Shown piece after piece: positions 19,493 to 26,665 of a stretch of 64,000 bases of DNA. The stretch comes from Limimaricola sp964022235 (GTDB lineage Bacteria; Pseudomonadota; Alphaproteobacteria; Rhodobacterales; Rhodobacteraceae): NCBI RefSeq assembly GCF_964022235.1, contig NZ_CAXHZL010000005.1, forward strand, positions 177,741 to 241,740. The letters are read 5' to 3'. Under the pieces are notes generated by a model. The model ran no database searches and was not told where the DNA came from. It saw nothing but the letters and a program-made list of their open reading frames with translations. Position 1 is the first letter of the stretch. The number at the start of each line of letters is the position of its first letter. The position numbers and the translations under genes are program-made.

Positions 19493-19542
19493 GGCACATG
19501 CGCCACGCCGTCACCCGCCCGCGACGAAGAAGGATCGAAACC

Positions 19543-20310
19543 ATGCCGCAGTCCGACCCCACCCGCTCCACCGTCGATCCCGACGAGGTCGCCAAGTTCG
19601 AAGCGATGGCCGCCGAATGGTGGGACGAGAACGGCAAGTTCAAGCCGCTGCACATGCTCAACCCCTGTCGTCTGGGCTACATCACCTCGCAGATCGCGGC
19701 GCAGTTCGACCGCGATCTTGCCGCCAAGGCGCCTTTCGAGGGGCTGCGCCTGCTCGACATCGGCTGCGGCGGCGGGCTCTTGTGCGAACCGATGGCGCGG
19801 CTCGGCGCCACGGTGGTCGGGGCCGATGCGGCGGCGCGCAACATCCCCGTGGCGCGGCTTCACGCCGAACAGTCGGGCCTTGAGATCGATTATCGCCACA
19901 CCACCGCCGAGGACATGGCGGCGGCGGGCGAGCGCTTCGACGTGGTGCTGAACATGGAAGTGGTCGAACACGTCGCCTCGCCGATCGACTACCTCACCGC
20001 CTGCCACGACTTGCTGAAACCCGGCGGCCTGCACATCTGCTCCACCCTCAACCGCAACGCCAAGAGCTTCGGCATGGCGATCCTCGGGGCGGAATGGGTG
20101 ATGCGCTGGTTGCCCAAGGGCACGCATGACTGGAAGAAGTTCATCACCCCCGACGAGCTTTACGACCTGTTGCGGCAGGCGGGGCTGACGCCGGTGGACC
20201 GCAAGGGGATGGTGTTCAACCCGGTGGCCTGGAGCTGGTCGCTGTCGGAGCGCGATCTCTCGGTGAACTACGTCACCTCGAGCCTGCGGCCCGAGCGGGT
20301 CACGCTCTGA
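19543..20310 (+). CDS. ubiG: Ubiquinone biosynthesis O-methyltransferase UbiG
   Basis: Performs both O-methylation steps of ubiquinone synthesis (2-polyprenyl-6-hydroxyphenol and demethylubiquinol). The 255-residue protein has SAM motif I LLDIGCGGG (70-78), VEFAMAAEWWDE-like N-terminal residues (EVAKFEAMAAEWWDENGKF), and LNMEVVEHVASP, all specific to UbiG. The MAILGAEWVMRWLPKGTHDW segment is the family's membrane-contact region. The start at 19543 follows AAGGATCGAAACC; earlier in-frame ATGs would overlap the divergent pip start. The 3' end is followed by a short duplicated sequence (20295-20308 and 20322-20335). Confidence 0.95.
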   Translation: MPQSDPTRSTVDPDEVAKFEAMAAEWWDENGKFKPLHMLNPCRLGYITSQIAAQFDRDLAAKAPFEGLRLLDIGCGGGLLCEPMARLGATVVGADAAARNIPVARLHAEQSGLEIDYRHTTAEDMAAAGERFDVVLNMEVVEHVASPIDYLTACHDLLKPGGLHICSTLNRNAKSFGMAILGAEWVMRWLPKGTHDWKKFITPDELYDLLRQAGLTPVDRKGMVFNPVAWSWSLSERDLSVNYVTSSLRPERVTL

Positions 20311-20333
20311 TCAGGCCTTGGGCGGGTCACGCT

Positions 20334-20777
20334 CTAGTCGACATTCGAGAGCCCGATCCGCAGCTCGCGCAGCACCGGAAGGGCGGCACGGGCGCGCTCG
20401 GCCCCGACCCTCTCGACCACATCAGCGACGATCGGCGTGATCGCGGCGACGGCGGCGTTGCGGGCCTCGAGCCCGGCGGGGCTGATCGCCACCAGCTTGC
20501 GGCGCGCGTCGTCCCAATCGGGGCGGATGTGCACCCAGCCCGCCCATTCAAGCTTGCCCAGCGTGTTGGTCATAGCCCCGCGCGTGAGGTGGAAGGTCTT
20601 GGCCAATTGTGCGGGCGTGCGTTCGGTCCCTGAAAAGGCAAGGTGGTTCAGCACCGAGAAATGCGACAGCTCCATGCCCTTGGGCAGCACCTTGGACATG
20701 GTGTTGCGCGCCAGCTGGTCGACGGCCAGGATCTCGCTGAACAGCGTGATGGCGAGGTTGTCGACAGGCTGGGTCAT
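20334..20777 (-). CDS. MarR-family winged-helix transcriptional regulator
   Basis: Probable ligand-responsive dimeric regulator, 147 residues. The winged helix runs about 38-105: HFSVLNHLAFSGTERTPAQL, then recognition helix FHLTRGAMTNTLGKLEWAGW and wing IRPDWDDARRKLVAISPAG, which contains the conserved D-x-R. Helices at both ends would form the dimer. It is the last gene of comF-grxC-nitrilase-marR, overlapping the nitrilase stop by 4 bases. The ligand and targets are unknown; no palindromic operator was obvious upstream of comF. Confidence 0.88.
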   Translation of the reverse strand: MTQPVDNLAITLFSEILAVDQLARNTMSKVLPKGMELSHFSVLNHLAFSGTERTPAQLAKTFHLTRGAMTNTLGKLEWAGWVHIRPDWDDARRKLVAISPAGLEARNAAVAAITPIVADVVERVGAERARAALPVLRELRIGLSNVD

Positions 20778-21610
20778 GCGGGTCCTTCAAAGGGGCGATC
20801 ATGAGCGAGCGAGGGCACGCGCTGCCGCGCTTGTGCCACCTCGCGCAGGTCGAGATCAACGATGGTGATGCCAGGCGCCGTCCCAGCATCCGCGATCACG
20901 CCGCCCCACGGATCGACCGCGAGGCTATGGCCCCAAGTCTCGCGCACCCGCCCCTCGGTCGCCGCATGGCGACCCGTCTGGGCGGCGGCGAGCACGAAGC
21001 AGCCGGTCTCGATGGCCCGCGCGCGCAGCAAGACCTCCCAATGCGCGGCCCCGGTGACCGGAGAGAAGGCAGAAGGCACGAGGATGATCCCCGCCCCCGC
21101 TTGGGCGAGGCGGCGGTAGAGGGACGCAAAGCGGACGTCGTAGCAGATGCTCAAACCGACCTTCGCAAAGGGCGTCTCGGCCAGCACCGCGCGATCACCG
21201 GGCCGGTAGCCTGCGGATTCGCGGTAGGTCTCGGTCTCGCTGACCGCGACGTCGAACATGTGGATCTTGTCGTATCGCGCGTGGATCGCCCCGTCGGGGC
21301 CGATCAGAAGCGAGCGGTTGGCAAAGCGCCCATCCGCGTCGCCGGTCTTGACCGCGATGGAGCCCAGCGCCAGCCAGACCCCGAGCCGCGCCGCCTCATT
21401 GCGCAAAGCCCCGAGCATCGGGTCGTCCGCCTCAAGGCACAGCACCCGCGATTGTCGCGCCCGGCTGGACGAGACGCAGTTGGAGACCTCCGGCGTGCAG
21501 ATCAGCTCCGCGCCCTGTGCCGCCGCGTCCCGGACCATCCCGCGCAGGGTTTCGGTGTTCTGCGCGGGATCGTCCGAGGCGGTGGTCTGCAAGAGCGCGG
21601 CGCGGATCAC
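20774..21610 (-). CDS. Carbon-nitrogen hydrolase (Nit2-like amidase)
   Basis: Nitrilase-superfamily amidase of 278 residues with the Glu-Lys-Cys triad visible: Glu41 in TPEVSN, Lys115 in RYDKIHMFD and Cys156 in SICYDVRF. The IHMFD and YRPGDR segments fit the Nit2/omega-amidase group, which repairs deaminated glutathione or hydrolyses 2-oxoglutaramate. Being next to glutaredoxin fits a glutathione-repair role, though that is inference. It overlaps grxC upstream and marR downstream, each by 4 bases. Confidence 0.9.
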   Translation of the reverse strand: MIRAALLQTTASDDPAQNTETLRGMVRDAAAQGAELICTPEVSNCVSSSRARQSRVLCLEADDPMLGALRNEAARLGVWLALGSIAVKTGDADGRFANRSLLIGPDGAIHARYDKIHMFDVAVSETETYRESAGYRPGDRAVLAETPFAKVGLSICYDVRFASLYRRLAQAGAGIILVPSAFSPVTGAAHWEVLLRARAIETGCFVLAAAQTGRHAATEGRVRETWGHSLAVDPWGGVIADAGTAPGITIVDLDLREVAQARQRVPSLAHDRPFEGPA

Positions 21611-21876
21611 TTGCCCAGCATCGGGTCGAGCCCACCGCGCCGATCCAGCAGCGCCATGTCGTCATAGCCGCCGACATGGGTGTCGCCGATGAAGATCTGC
21701 GGCACGGTGCGGCCGCCGTTGGCGCGCTGCACCATCTCGGCGCGGCGCTCGGGCTGGGCCACGACGTTGATCTCGGTGTAGGACACGCCCTTTTGCGCGA
21801 ACAGGCGCTTGGCCGCGTGGCAGTAGCCGCAGGTGGGCGAGGTATAGATTTCGATCTGTGGGGTCGCGTCGGGCAT
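21607..21876 (-). CDS. grxC: Glutaredoxin 3
   Basis: Small dithiol glutaredoxin of 89 residues, reducing disulfides and glutathione-mixed disulfides in the cytoplasm. The active site is C16-G-Y-C19 in YTSPTCGYCHAAKRLF, a variant of the usual CPYC. RTVPQIFIGDTHVGGYDDM carries the cis-Pro (TVPQ) and the glutathione-binding GG-D residues. The start at 21876 has GGAGG 8 bases upstream. It lies between comF and the nitrilase gene in a four-gene operon. Confidence 0.95.
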   Translation of the reverse strand: MPDATPQIEIYTSPTCGYCHAAKRLFAQKGVSYTEINVVAQPERRAEMVQRANGGRTVPQIFIGDTHVGGYDDMALLDRRGGLDPMLGK

Positions 21877-21911
21877 GAAGGGCCTCCGGAACATGCGTGG
21901 TTTCCCCTGAT

Positions 21912-22631
21912 CTAGGGGTCCGGGGCCGCGCGGGCCAGTGCGACGACGCATATCTCTGCCGCACCCGCCTCAAGAGCCGCCTCAGCGCAGGCGGTGAGGG
22001 TGGCCCCGGAGGTCAGCACATCGTCGACGAGCAGCACCGCCCGCCCCCGCATTCGCGCCCCGCGCCGGGGGTGCGGCCTGATCGCACCATGAAGCGTCGC
22101 GCGGCGCGCCCCGGCGTCCTGCCCGCCAAGCGACGCGGTGGCGCGGTGCCGCCAGAGCGCGTCGGGGCCATGCGCGCAGCCCAGAGCGCGGGCGAGGGCC
22201 GCGGCCAGCAGCGCGGATTGATTGTAACGCCGTCGCCAGAGCCGCCCTCGGTGCAGCGGCACCGGCACCATCAGCGTGTCGGGCCGCACCAAGTCCGCCG
22301 CCGCCCGCGCCATCCATAACCCCATGGCTCCAGCAAGATCGGTGCGGTCGCCATGTTTGAGGCCCATTACCAGCCGCCGCGCCCCGTCGCGGTAGTGCAG
22401 CACCGCCCGGCCCTGACCCCATGGTGGCGGCGCGGCAATGCAGGCGTCGCAGGCCAACCCCGGTTCCGCCTCCCCCGGCAGGGGCCGCGCGCAGAACCGG
22501 CAGAGCGCGCCGCCCAGAAACGGCGTATCGCGCCAGCAGGCCCCGCAAAGCGCGAAATCCGCCTCGGTCATTTCGCCGCAGCCCATGCAGGCCGGGGGGT
22601 AGATCGCTTTCAGAACGCTTTGCATTCCCAT
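21912..22631 (-). CDS. comF: ComF-family phosphoribosyltransferase with double zinc ribbon
   Basis: Member of the ComF/GntX group linked to DNA uptake; the biochemical reaction is not settled. The 239-residue protein has eight Cys in two ribbon-like sets (C15, C18, C29, C32 and C44, C47, C61, C64). A PRTase fold follows, with LKHGDR, VPVPLHRGRLWRRRYNQS and the PRPP loop VLLVDDVLTSGAT (199-211). First gene of comF-grxC-nitrilase-marR. Its start lies only 22 bases from that of the divergent methyltransferase, so the two promoters must be very compact or intragenic. Confidence 0.9.
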   Translation of the reverse strand: MGMQSVLKAIYPPACMGCGEMTEADFALCGACWRDTPFLGGALCRFCARPLPGEAEPGLACDACIAAPPPWGQGRAVLHYRDGARRLVMGLKHGDRTDLAGAMGLWMARAAADLVRPDTLMVPVPLHRGRLWRRRYNQSALLAAALARALGCAHGPDALWRHRATASLGGQDAGARRATLHGAIRPHPRRGARMRGRAVLLVDDVLTSGATLTACAEAALEAGAAEICVVALARAAPDP

Positions 22632-22653
22632 GCCGGCCCCCTATCTCGGGCGC

Positions 22654-23493
22654 ATGTCACAGACCCAAACCACGGCCCAGCGCCCCGCCCTGTTCGATCG
22701 AAGCGCCCTTGCCCGGCACCGTGCCCGCGCCGCGCGCGATCCGGCCCTGTTCCTGCAAGAGGCCGTGGCCGATGACATCGAGGATAGGATCGCCGAGGTT
22801 AACCGGTCGTTTACCGACGTGGCGGTGGTGACGCCGTGGCCCGATCTGTGGAGCCGCAGGATGCCGCAGGCGCGGATCGTGGCCGATGCCGAGACGCTCG
22901 ACCTCGCGCCCGCTTCGCAGGATCTCGTGATCCACGCGCTGGCGCTGCACTGGGCCGAAGACCCGATCGGCCAATTGATCCAATGCGCCCGCGCGCTGCG
23001 CCCCGACGGGCTGTTGATCGCGACGTTGTTCGGTGGCGAGACGCTGGCCGACCTACGCTCCGCCCTCACCGCCGCCGAAACCGCCGTGACGGGCGGGCTG
23101 TCACCCCGCGTGGCCCCGATGGGCGAAATCCGCGACCTCGGCGCGCTGTTGCAACGCGCGGGGCTGGCGCTGCCCGTGGCCGATGGCACGCCCTTTGACG
23201 TGAGCTACGAGACCCCGTTCCATTTGATGCGCGACCTGCGCGCCATGGGCGAGAGCAACGCCATGGCTGGCCGCCTGCGTCGCCCCACGCGCCGCGCCGT
23301 GCTGGCCGAGGCCGCCAGGCTCTATGCTGAGACCAACGCCCGCCCCGACGGCCGCATAGGCGCGCGGTTCGAGGTGATCACCCTCACTGGCTGGGCGCCT
23401 TCTGCCGATCAGCCTAAGCCGCTGCGCCCCGGCTCGGCGACCCAGAGCCTCGAGGAGGCCCTGCGCCTCGCCCGCGACGATAGCGCCGATTGA
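22654..23493 (+). CDS. BioC/NDUFAF5-like methyltransferase-fold protein lacking SAM motif I
   Basis: A 279-residue protein with the overall pattern of the BioC/NDUFAF5 group: FDRSALARHRARAARDP at the N-terminus, SQDLVIHALALHWAEDP, then ALRPDGLLIATLFGGETL and a C-terminal GRIGARFEVITLTGWAP. The place where a glycine-rich LDxGCGTG should stand reads FTDVAVVTPWPDLW, so the SAM-binding loop looks lost. It may be catalytically dead or bind something else. The start MSQTQTTAQRP at 22654 was preferred over an ATG overlapping comF. Function unknown. Confidence 0.8.
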   Translation: MSQTQTTAQRPALFDRSALARHRARAARDPALFLQEAVADDIEDRIAEVNRSFTDVAVVTPWPDLWSRRMPQARIVADAETLDLAPASQDLVIHALALHWAEDPIGQLIQCARALRPDGLLIATLFGGETLADLRSALTAAETAVTGGLSPRVAPMGEIRDLGALLQRAGLALPVADGTPFDVSYETPFHLMRDLRAMGESNAMAGRLRRPTRRAVLAEAARLYAETNARPDGRIGARFEVITLTGWAPSADQPKPLRPGSATQSLEEALRLARDDSAD

Positions 23494-23561
23494 CCCGGGC
23501 CGACCGGACCGTGACGCTACGCTGGCGGGACCGGTGGCTTGCCGGGCCGGCGTTCTTGCTA

Positions 23562-23584
23562 CCTTACTCCTGAAATACTCAAAG
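23562..23584 (-). repeat. Intergenic repeat copy 1 (TTTGAGTATTT...AGTAA element)
   Basis: Read on the minus strand it is nearly the same as 36379-36401 on the plus strand: 19 of 23 positions agree, including the 10-base core TTTGAGTATT. It lies 26 bases before hemH, in the opposite orientation to copy 2. Confidence 0.6.
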
Positions 23585-23609
23585 ACTGCCGCAGACCCGA
23601 GGACAAACG

Positions 23610-24659
23610 ATGCTCGACGCGACCCGACCGACCCACGCCCCCGGCGACCACCCCAAGCTGCCGAAATCCCGCGTGGGCATTCTGGTCGCCAACCTCGGCA
23701 CGCCGGACGGCACCGACTACCGCTCGATGCGGCGCTACCTGTCGGAGTTTCTCTCCGACCGCCGCGTCGTCGATGCCAACCCGCTGATCTGGCAGCCGAT
23801 CCTGCAGGGGATCATCCTGTCGAAACGGCCCCAGAAATCCGGCGCGGCCTATCGCTCGATCTGGAACGAGGAGCTGAACGAAAGCCCGCTGCGCACGATC
23901 ACCCGCCAGCAGGCCGACGCGCTGCGCGCCCGCTTTGCGGCCGAATACGGCGAGGGCGTGCAGGTCGAGTTCTGCATGCGCTACGGCAATCCCTCGACGA
24001 CATCCGTGGTCCGCAAGATGGTCGAGAACGGCTGCCGCAAGATCCTGTTCTTCCCGCTCTACCCGCATTACGCGGGCGCCACCTCGGCCACCGCCAACGA
24101 TGCCTTCTTCAAGGCTCTGTCCAAGGAGAAGTGGCAGCCCACGGCGCGGGTGGTGGACCCCTATTTCGACCGGCCCGACTATATCGAGGCACTGGCCAAC
24201 TCGGTGCGCCGCGCGCATCCCACCCCATCGAGCCGCCCCGAGGTGCTGGTCTGCTCCTACCATGGCCTGCCCAAGCGCTACCTGCTCGAAGGCGATCCCT
24301 ATCATTGCCAGTGCCAGAAGACGACGCGGCTCCTGCGCGAAGCGCTGGGCTGGGAGGAGACGCGGGTGGTGAACACCTTCCAGTCGGTGTTCGGCCGCGA
24401 GGAATGGCTCAAGCCCTACACGGTCAAGGAGGTGGCGCGGCTGGCCAAGGAAGAGGGCGTGCGCAACATCTCGGTCTGCGCGCCGGCCTTCTCGGCCGAT
24501 TGCATCGAGACGCTCGAGGAGATCAACGAGGAGATCCGCGAAAGCTTCGAACATGCGGGCGGCGAGACATTCACCTACATCCCCTGCCTCAACGACCATG
24601 CCGAGCATATCGACATGCTGGATCGGGTGATCCGCGAGAACCTCTCGGGCTGGATCTGA
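23610..24659 (+). CDS. hemH: Ferrochelatase
   Basis: Inserts Fe2+ into protoporphyrin IX, the last step of heme synthesis, at the inner membrane. The 349 residues begin with a short leader and KSRVGILVANLGTPDGTDY. CSYHGLPKRYLLEGDPYHC contains the catalytic His, and the distal Glu/His motif region is FSADCIETLEEI. Length and ends match alphaproteobacterial enzymes. It is followed by a strong two-way terminator and appears monocistronic. The intergenic repeat element lies just upstream. hemD and hemY are about 20 kb away in the same window. Confidence 0.96.
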   Translation: MLDATRPTHAPGDHPKLPKSRVGILVANLGTPDGTDYRSMRRYLSEFLSDRRVVDANPLIWQPILQGIILSKRPQKSGAAYRSIWNEELNESPLRTITRQQADALRARFAAEYGEGVQVEFCMRYGNPSTTSVVRKMVENGCRKILFFPLYPHYAGATSATANDAFFKALSKEKWQPTARVVDPYFDRPDYIEALANSVRRAHPTPSSRPEVLVCSYHGLPKRYLLEGDPYHCQCQKTTRLLREALGWEETRVVNTFQSVFGREEWLKPYTVKEVARLAKEEGVRNISVCAPAFSADCIETLEEINEEIRESFEHAGGETFTYIPCLNDHAEHIDMLDRVIRENLSGWI

Positions 24660-24665
24660 CACACG

Positions 24666-24691
24666 AAAAAGGGGGCCTTGCGGCCCCCTTT
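24666..24691. terminator. Bidirectional terminator between hemH and L,D-transpeptidase gene
   Basis: Stem GGGGGCC / GGCCCCC (24671-24677 with 24682-24688), loop TTGC, with five A before and three T after. It serves hemH on the plus strand and the convergent Ldt gene on the minus strand. Confidence 0.88.
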
Positions 24692-24713
24692 CCTGTCCCG
24701 ATGTCACGCGATC

Positions 24714-25313
24714 TCAGATCAGCATGACCTGCGTGCCGATGGTCGAGAGCGCGAACAGCTCGGCGATATGCTCGTTGTAGAGACCGATGCAGCCGTTGGA
24801 CGACCGGCGACCGATCTTGCGCGTGTCATGGGTGCCGTGGATCCGGTAGTACTGCCAGGTCAGCCACATCGCGTGGGTGCCGAGCGGGCTGTCGGGACCG
24901 GCGGGGATGTACTCCGGCCACTCGGGGTTGCGCTCGCGCATTGAAGGCGTGGGCCGCCAGTCGGGGCCGTCGACCTTCTTGATGATCTCGGTACGGCCCA
25001 GACGGGTCAGGTCCGGGGTCAGCGGCACCGAGCTGGGATAGAGGCGGTAGACGCTCTCGTCGGCGCTCCAGAAATGCACTGCCCGGCTTTGGGTGTCGGC
25101 AAGGATCGCGCCGTTGCGCAGATCCGAGAAATAAGGGCGCCAGTCGAGAGCGCGGAAGCTCGAGACGTTGCGGCTCACCGAGGAGGAGATGTCGTTCTCG
25201 ATCTCGGTCGAGTTCGTCAGAGCCAGCGCCGGGCTGGCGAGGGCGGCCGCGCCAAAGGCTGCGGTGGCGGCAATGAGGCCGCGGCGGTTCAACGCTTTGG
25301 GGTCGTGACCCAT
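24714..25313 (-). CDS. L,D-transpeptidase (YkuD/ErfK family), exported
   Basis: Periplasmic enzyme forming 3-3 peptidoglycan cross-links or attaching proteins to the wall. The 199-residue protein starts with a twin-arginine-like leader NRRGLIAATAAFGAAALA, so Tat export is likely, cleaved near residue 32. The YkuD catalytic region has HGTHD (159-163) and SSNGCIGL with Cys175 as nucleophile. PAGPDSPLGTHAMWL is also typical. It is divergent from the CAP lipoprotein across a region with two palindromes. Confidence 0.92.
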   Translation of the reverse strand: MGHDPKALNRRGLIAATAAFGAAALASPALALTNSTEIENDISSSVSRNVSSFRALDWRPYFSDLRNGAILADTQSRAVHFWSADESVYRLYPSSVPLTPDLTRLGRTEIIKKVDGPDWRPTPSMRERNPEWPEYIPAGPDSPLGTHAMWLTWQYYRIHGTHDTRKIGRRSSNGCIGLYNEHIAELFALSTIGTQVMLI

Positions 25314-25332
25314 GCGAATCTCCAGACAAGGG

Positions 25333-25346
25333 GGGTGACGTCACCC
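25333..25346. promoter_or_regulatory. 14-bp perfect palindrome before the L,D-transpeptidase gene
   Basis: GGGTGACGTCACCC, perfectly self-complementary, ends 20 bases before the Ldt ATG. The position suits an operator overlapping the transcription start. The binding protein is unknown. Confidence 0.45.
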
Positions 25347-25361
25347 GAATCTCGTAGATCG

Positions 25362-25391
25362 CGTTCGCGTGAGGCGCAATTCACGCAAACG
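25362..25391. promoter_or_regulatory. Inverted repeat with 11-base arms in the Ldt/CAP divergent region
   Basis: Arms CGTTCGCGTGA (25362-25372) and TCACGCAAACG (25381-25391) pair at 10 of 11 positions across an 8-base spacer. It lies midway between the two divergent genes, as an operator would. Confidence 0.45.
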
Positions 25392-25479
25392 TCAGCATGG
25401 CGGTGCATCGCCGATCCTGTTTGATCTGTCGCCACAACGCCGCTAATCAGGCCCCTGTTCTGGACCTCACAGGTGACGC

Positions 25480-25989
25480 ATGCAGCGACGCGAGCTGATT
25501 CTCGGCCTTCTTCTCACCGGCCTTTCGGCCTGCGCGGCCCCGTCGGGTCGAATCGGCCCCGATGGACTGCCCTTGCCGCAGATCTACCGCATCAAGTCCG
25601 AGGACGAGGCGCAGATCCCCTACCGGATGCTCGACGGAGTCAACACGCTGCGCCGGGCGCGCGGGTTGTCGCAGCTCACGCTCGACGCGCAGCTCAACGC
25701 CGCCGCTGCCACGCATTCGCGCGACATGAGCGTTCAGAACCGCCCGTGGCATTTCGGCTCCGACGGCTCCTCGCCGGTCGACCGGCTGCGCCGCGTCGGC
25801 TTTTCGGGGCGGCTCGTAGGCGAGGCGATCTCCGAGACCTACGAGACCGAGCTGGAGACGCTGGCCGCCTGGATGGAGGAGCCCGCCACGCGCGACGTGA
25901 TCCTCGATCCCTTGGCGAACCGCATGGGCCTTGCCTGGTTCCAGGAACCGGCAGGCAAGATCTGGTGGACCATGGTTCTCGCGGCCTGA
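25480..25989 (+). CDS. CAP-domain (SCP/PR-1-like) lipoprotein
   Basis: Envelope protein of 169 residues. The N-terminus has RRELILGLLLTGLSAC, a lipobox with Cys18, so it is probably lipid-anchored. The CAP domain (about 50-165) shows MLDGVNTLRRARGLSQLTLD, AATHSRDMSVQNRPWHFG and GEAISETYETELETLAAWM, with the His and Glu positions of the CAP cavity. Bacterial CAP proteins are little understood. Its place between two L,D-transpeptidases suggests a cell-wall role; that is inference from context only. Confidence 0.85.
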   Translation: MQRRELILGLLLTGLSACAAPSGRIGPDGLPLPQIYRIKSEDEAQIPYRMLDGVNTLRRARGLSQLTLDAQLNAAAATHSRDMSVQNRPWHFGSDGSSPVDRLRRVGFSGRLVGEAISETYETELETLAAWMEEPATRDVILDPLANRMGLAWFQEPAGKIWWTMVLAA

Positions 25990-26037
25990 CGGCCCGACAC
26001 GACGCCCATGAGACCGGATCGGTCCTTATCAGACATG

Positions 26038-26060
26038 AAAAAGGGGCGCCGCGGCGCCCC
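26038..26060 (-). terminator. Terminator after the second L,D-transpeptidase gene (convergent with CAP)
   Basis: An 18-bp self-complementary GC block (26043-26060) followed on the minus strand by five T. The plus strand has only two T, so action is mainly on the minus strand, although it also lies after the CAP gene. Confidence 0.75.
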
Positions 26061-26083
26061 TTCGCATGTCGGTGATCCCGGTC

Positions 26084-26578
26084 TCAGGCCTTGACGAAGA
26101 CCGGGGTGTAATCGCCGACCATCGAATAAATCTCTTCGACCTCGTGGTTCATCACGGCGATGCAGCCCGCGGTCCAGTCTTTCTTCCCGGCGACCTCGTT
26201 GGGGGTGCCATGGATGAAGATGTCGCCGCCGGGGCTCTTGCCATAGGCTTGTGCAAAGGCACGGTCGTTGTCGTTGGGATAGGAGATGCCGACCGAGAGG
26301 TGATAGGCGCTGTTGGGGTTGCGGCGGTTGATGATGTAAGTGCCCTCGGGGGTCTTGCCGTCGCCTTCGAACTGCTTGTGGCCGACGGGGGCGAAGCCGA
26401 GTTGGAAAGGATAGGCCTTCAGCACCTTGTTCTCGTGCAACAGGTAGAGCTTGCGCTGCTCCTTGAACGCCATGATCGAGGTCACCTGCGGGCCGTCATA
26501 GCTCAGCACCCGGCGGCCCGAACAAGCCGCGAGAAGCGCCGGTGCGGCGAGGAGAAACTTGCGTCTGTCGATGGTCAT
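26084..26578 (-). CDS. L,D-transpeptidase family lipoprotein
   Basis: Second YkuD-type enzyme of the window, 164 residues. The leader RRKFLLAAPALLAAC has a lipobox Cys19 together with an RR pair, so Tat export followed by lipidation is possible. The catalytic block has IHGTP (His123) and DWTAGCIAVMN (Cys139). The compact form resembles the ErfK/murein-transpeptidase subgroup and lacks the SSNGC motif of the 24714 enzyme, so the two are not recent duplicates. It is 87 bases downstream of the RNA methyltransferase and may form the end of the long hslO operon. Confidence 0.9.
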   Translation of the reverse strand: MTIDRRKFLLAAPALLAACSGRRVLSYDGPQVTSIMAFKEQRKLYLLHENKVLKAYPFQLGFAPVGHKQFEGDGKTPEGTYIINRRNPNSAYHLSVGISYPNDNDRAFAQAYGKSPGGDIFIHGTPNEVAGKKDWTAGCIAVMNHEVEEIYSMVGDYTPVFVKA

Positions 26579-26665
26579 GCTGCCCACTGTCCCGGTCTGA
26601 AGCCGTTTAGGCGAATCTAGCGGATTCGCAAATTCGCGCCTAGGGGGAAGCCTCGCGCAACATGG

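Noticed and set aside
22799..22813. CtrA-like sequence TTAA-N7-TTTA
   Set aside because: It is inside the methyltransferase coding sequence, about 145 bases past its start, and the second half is imperfect.
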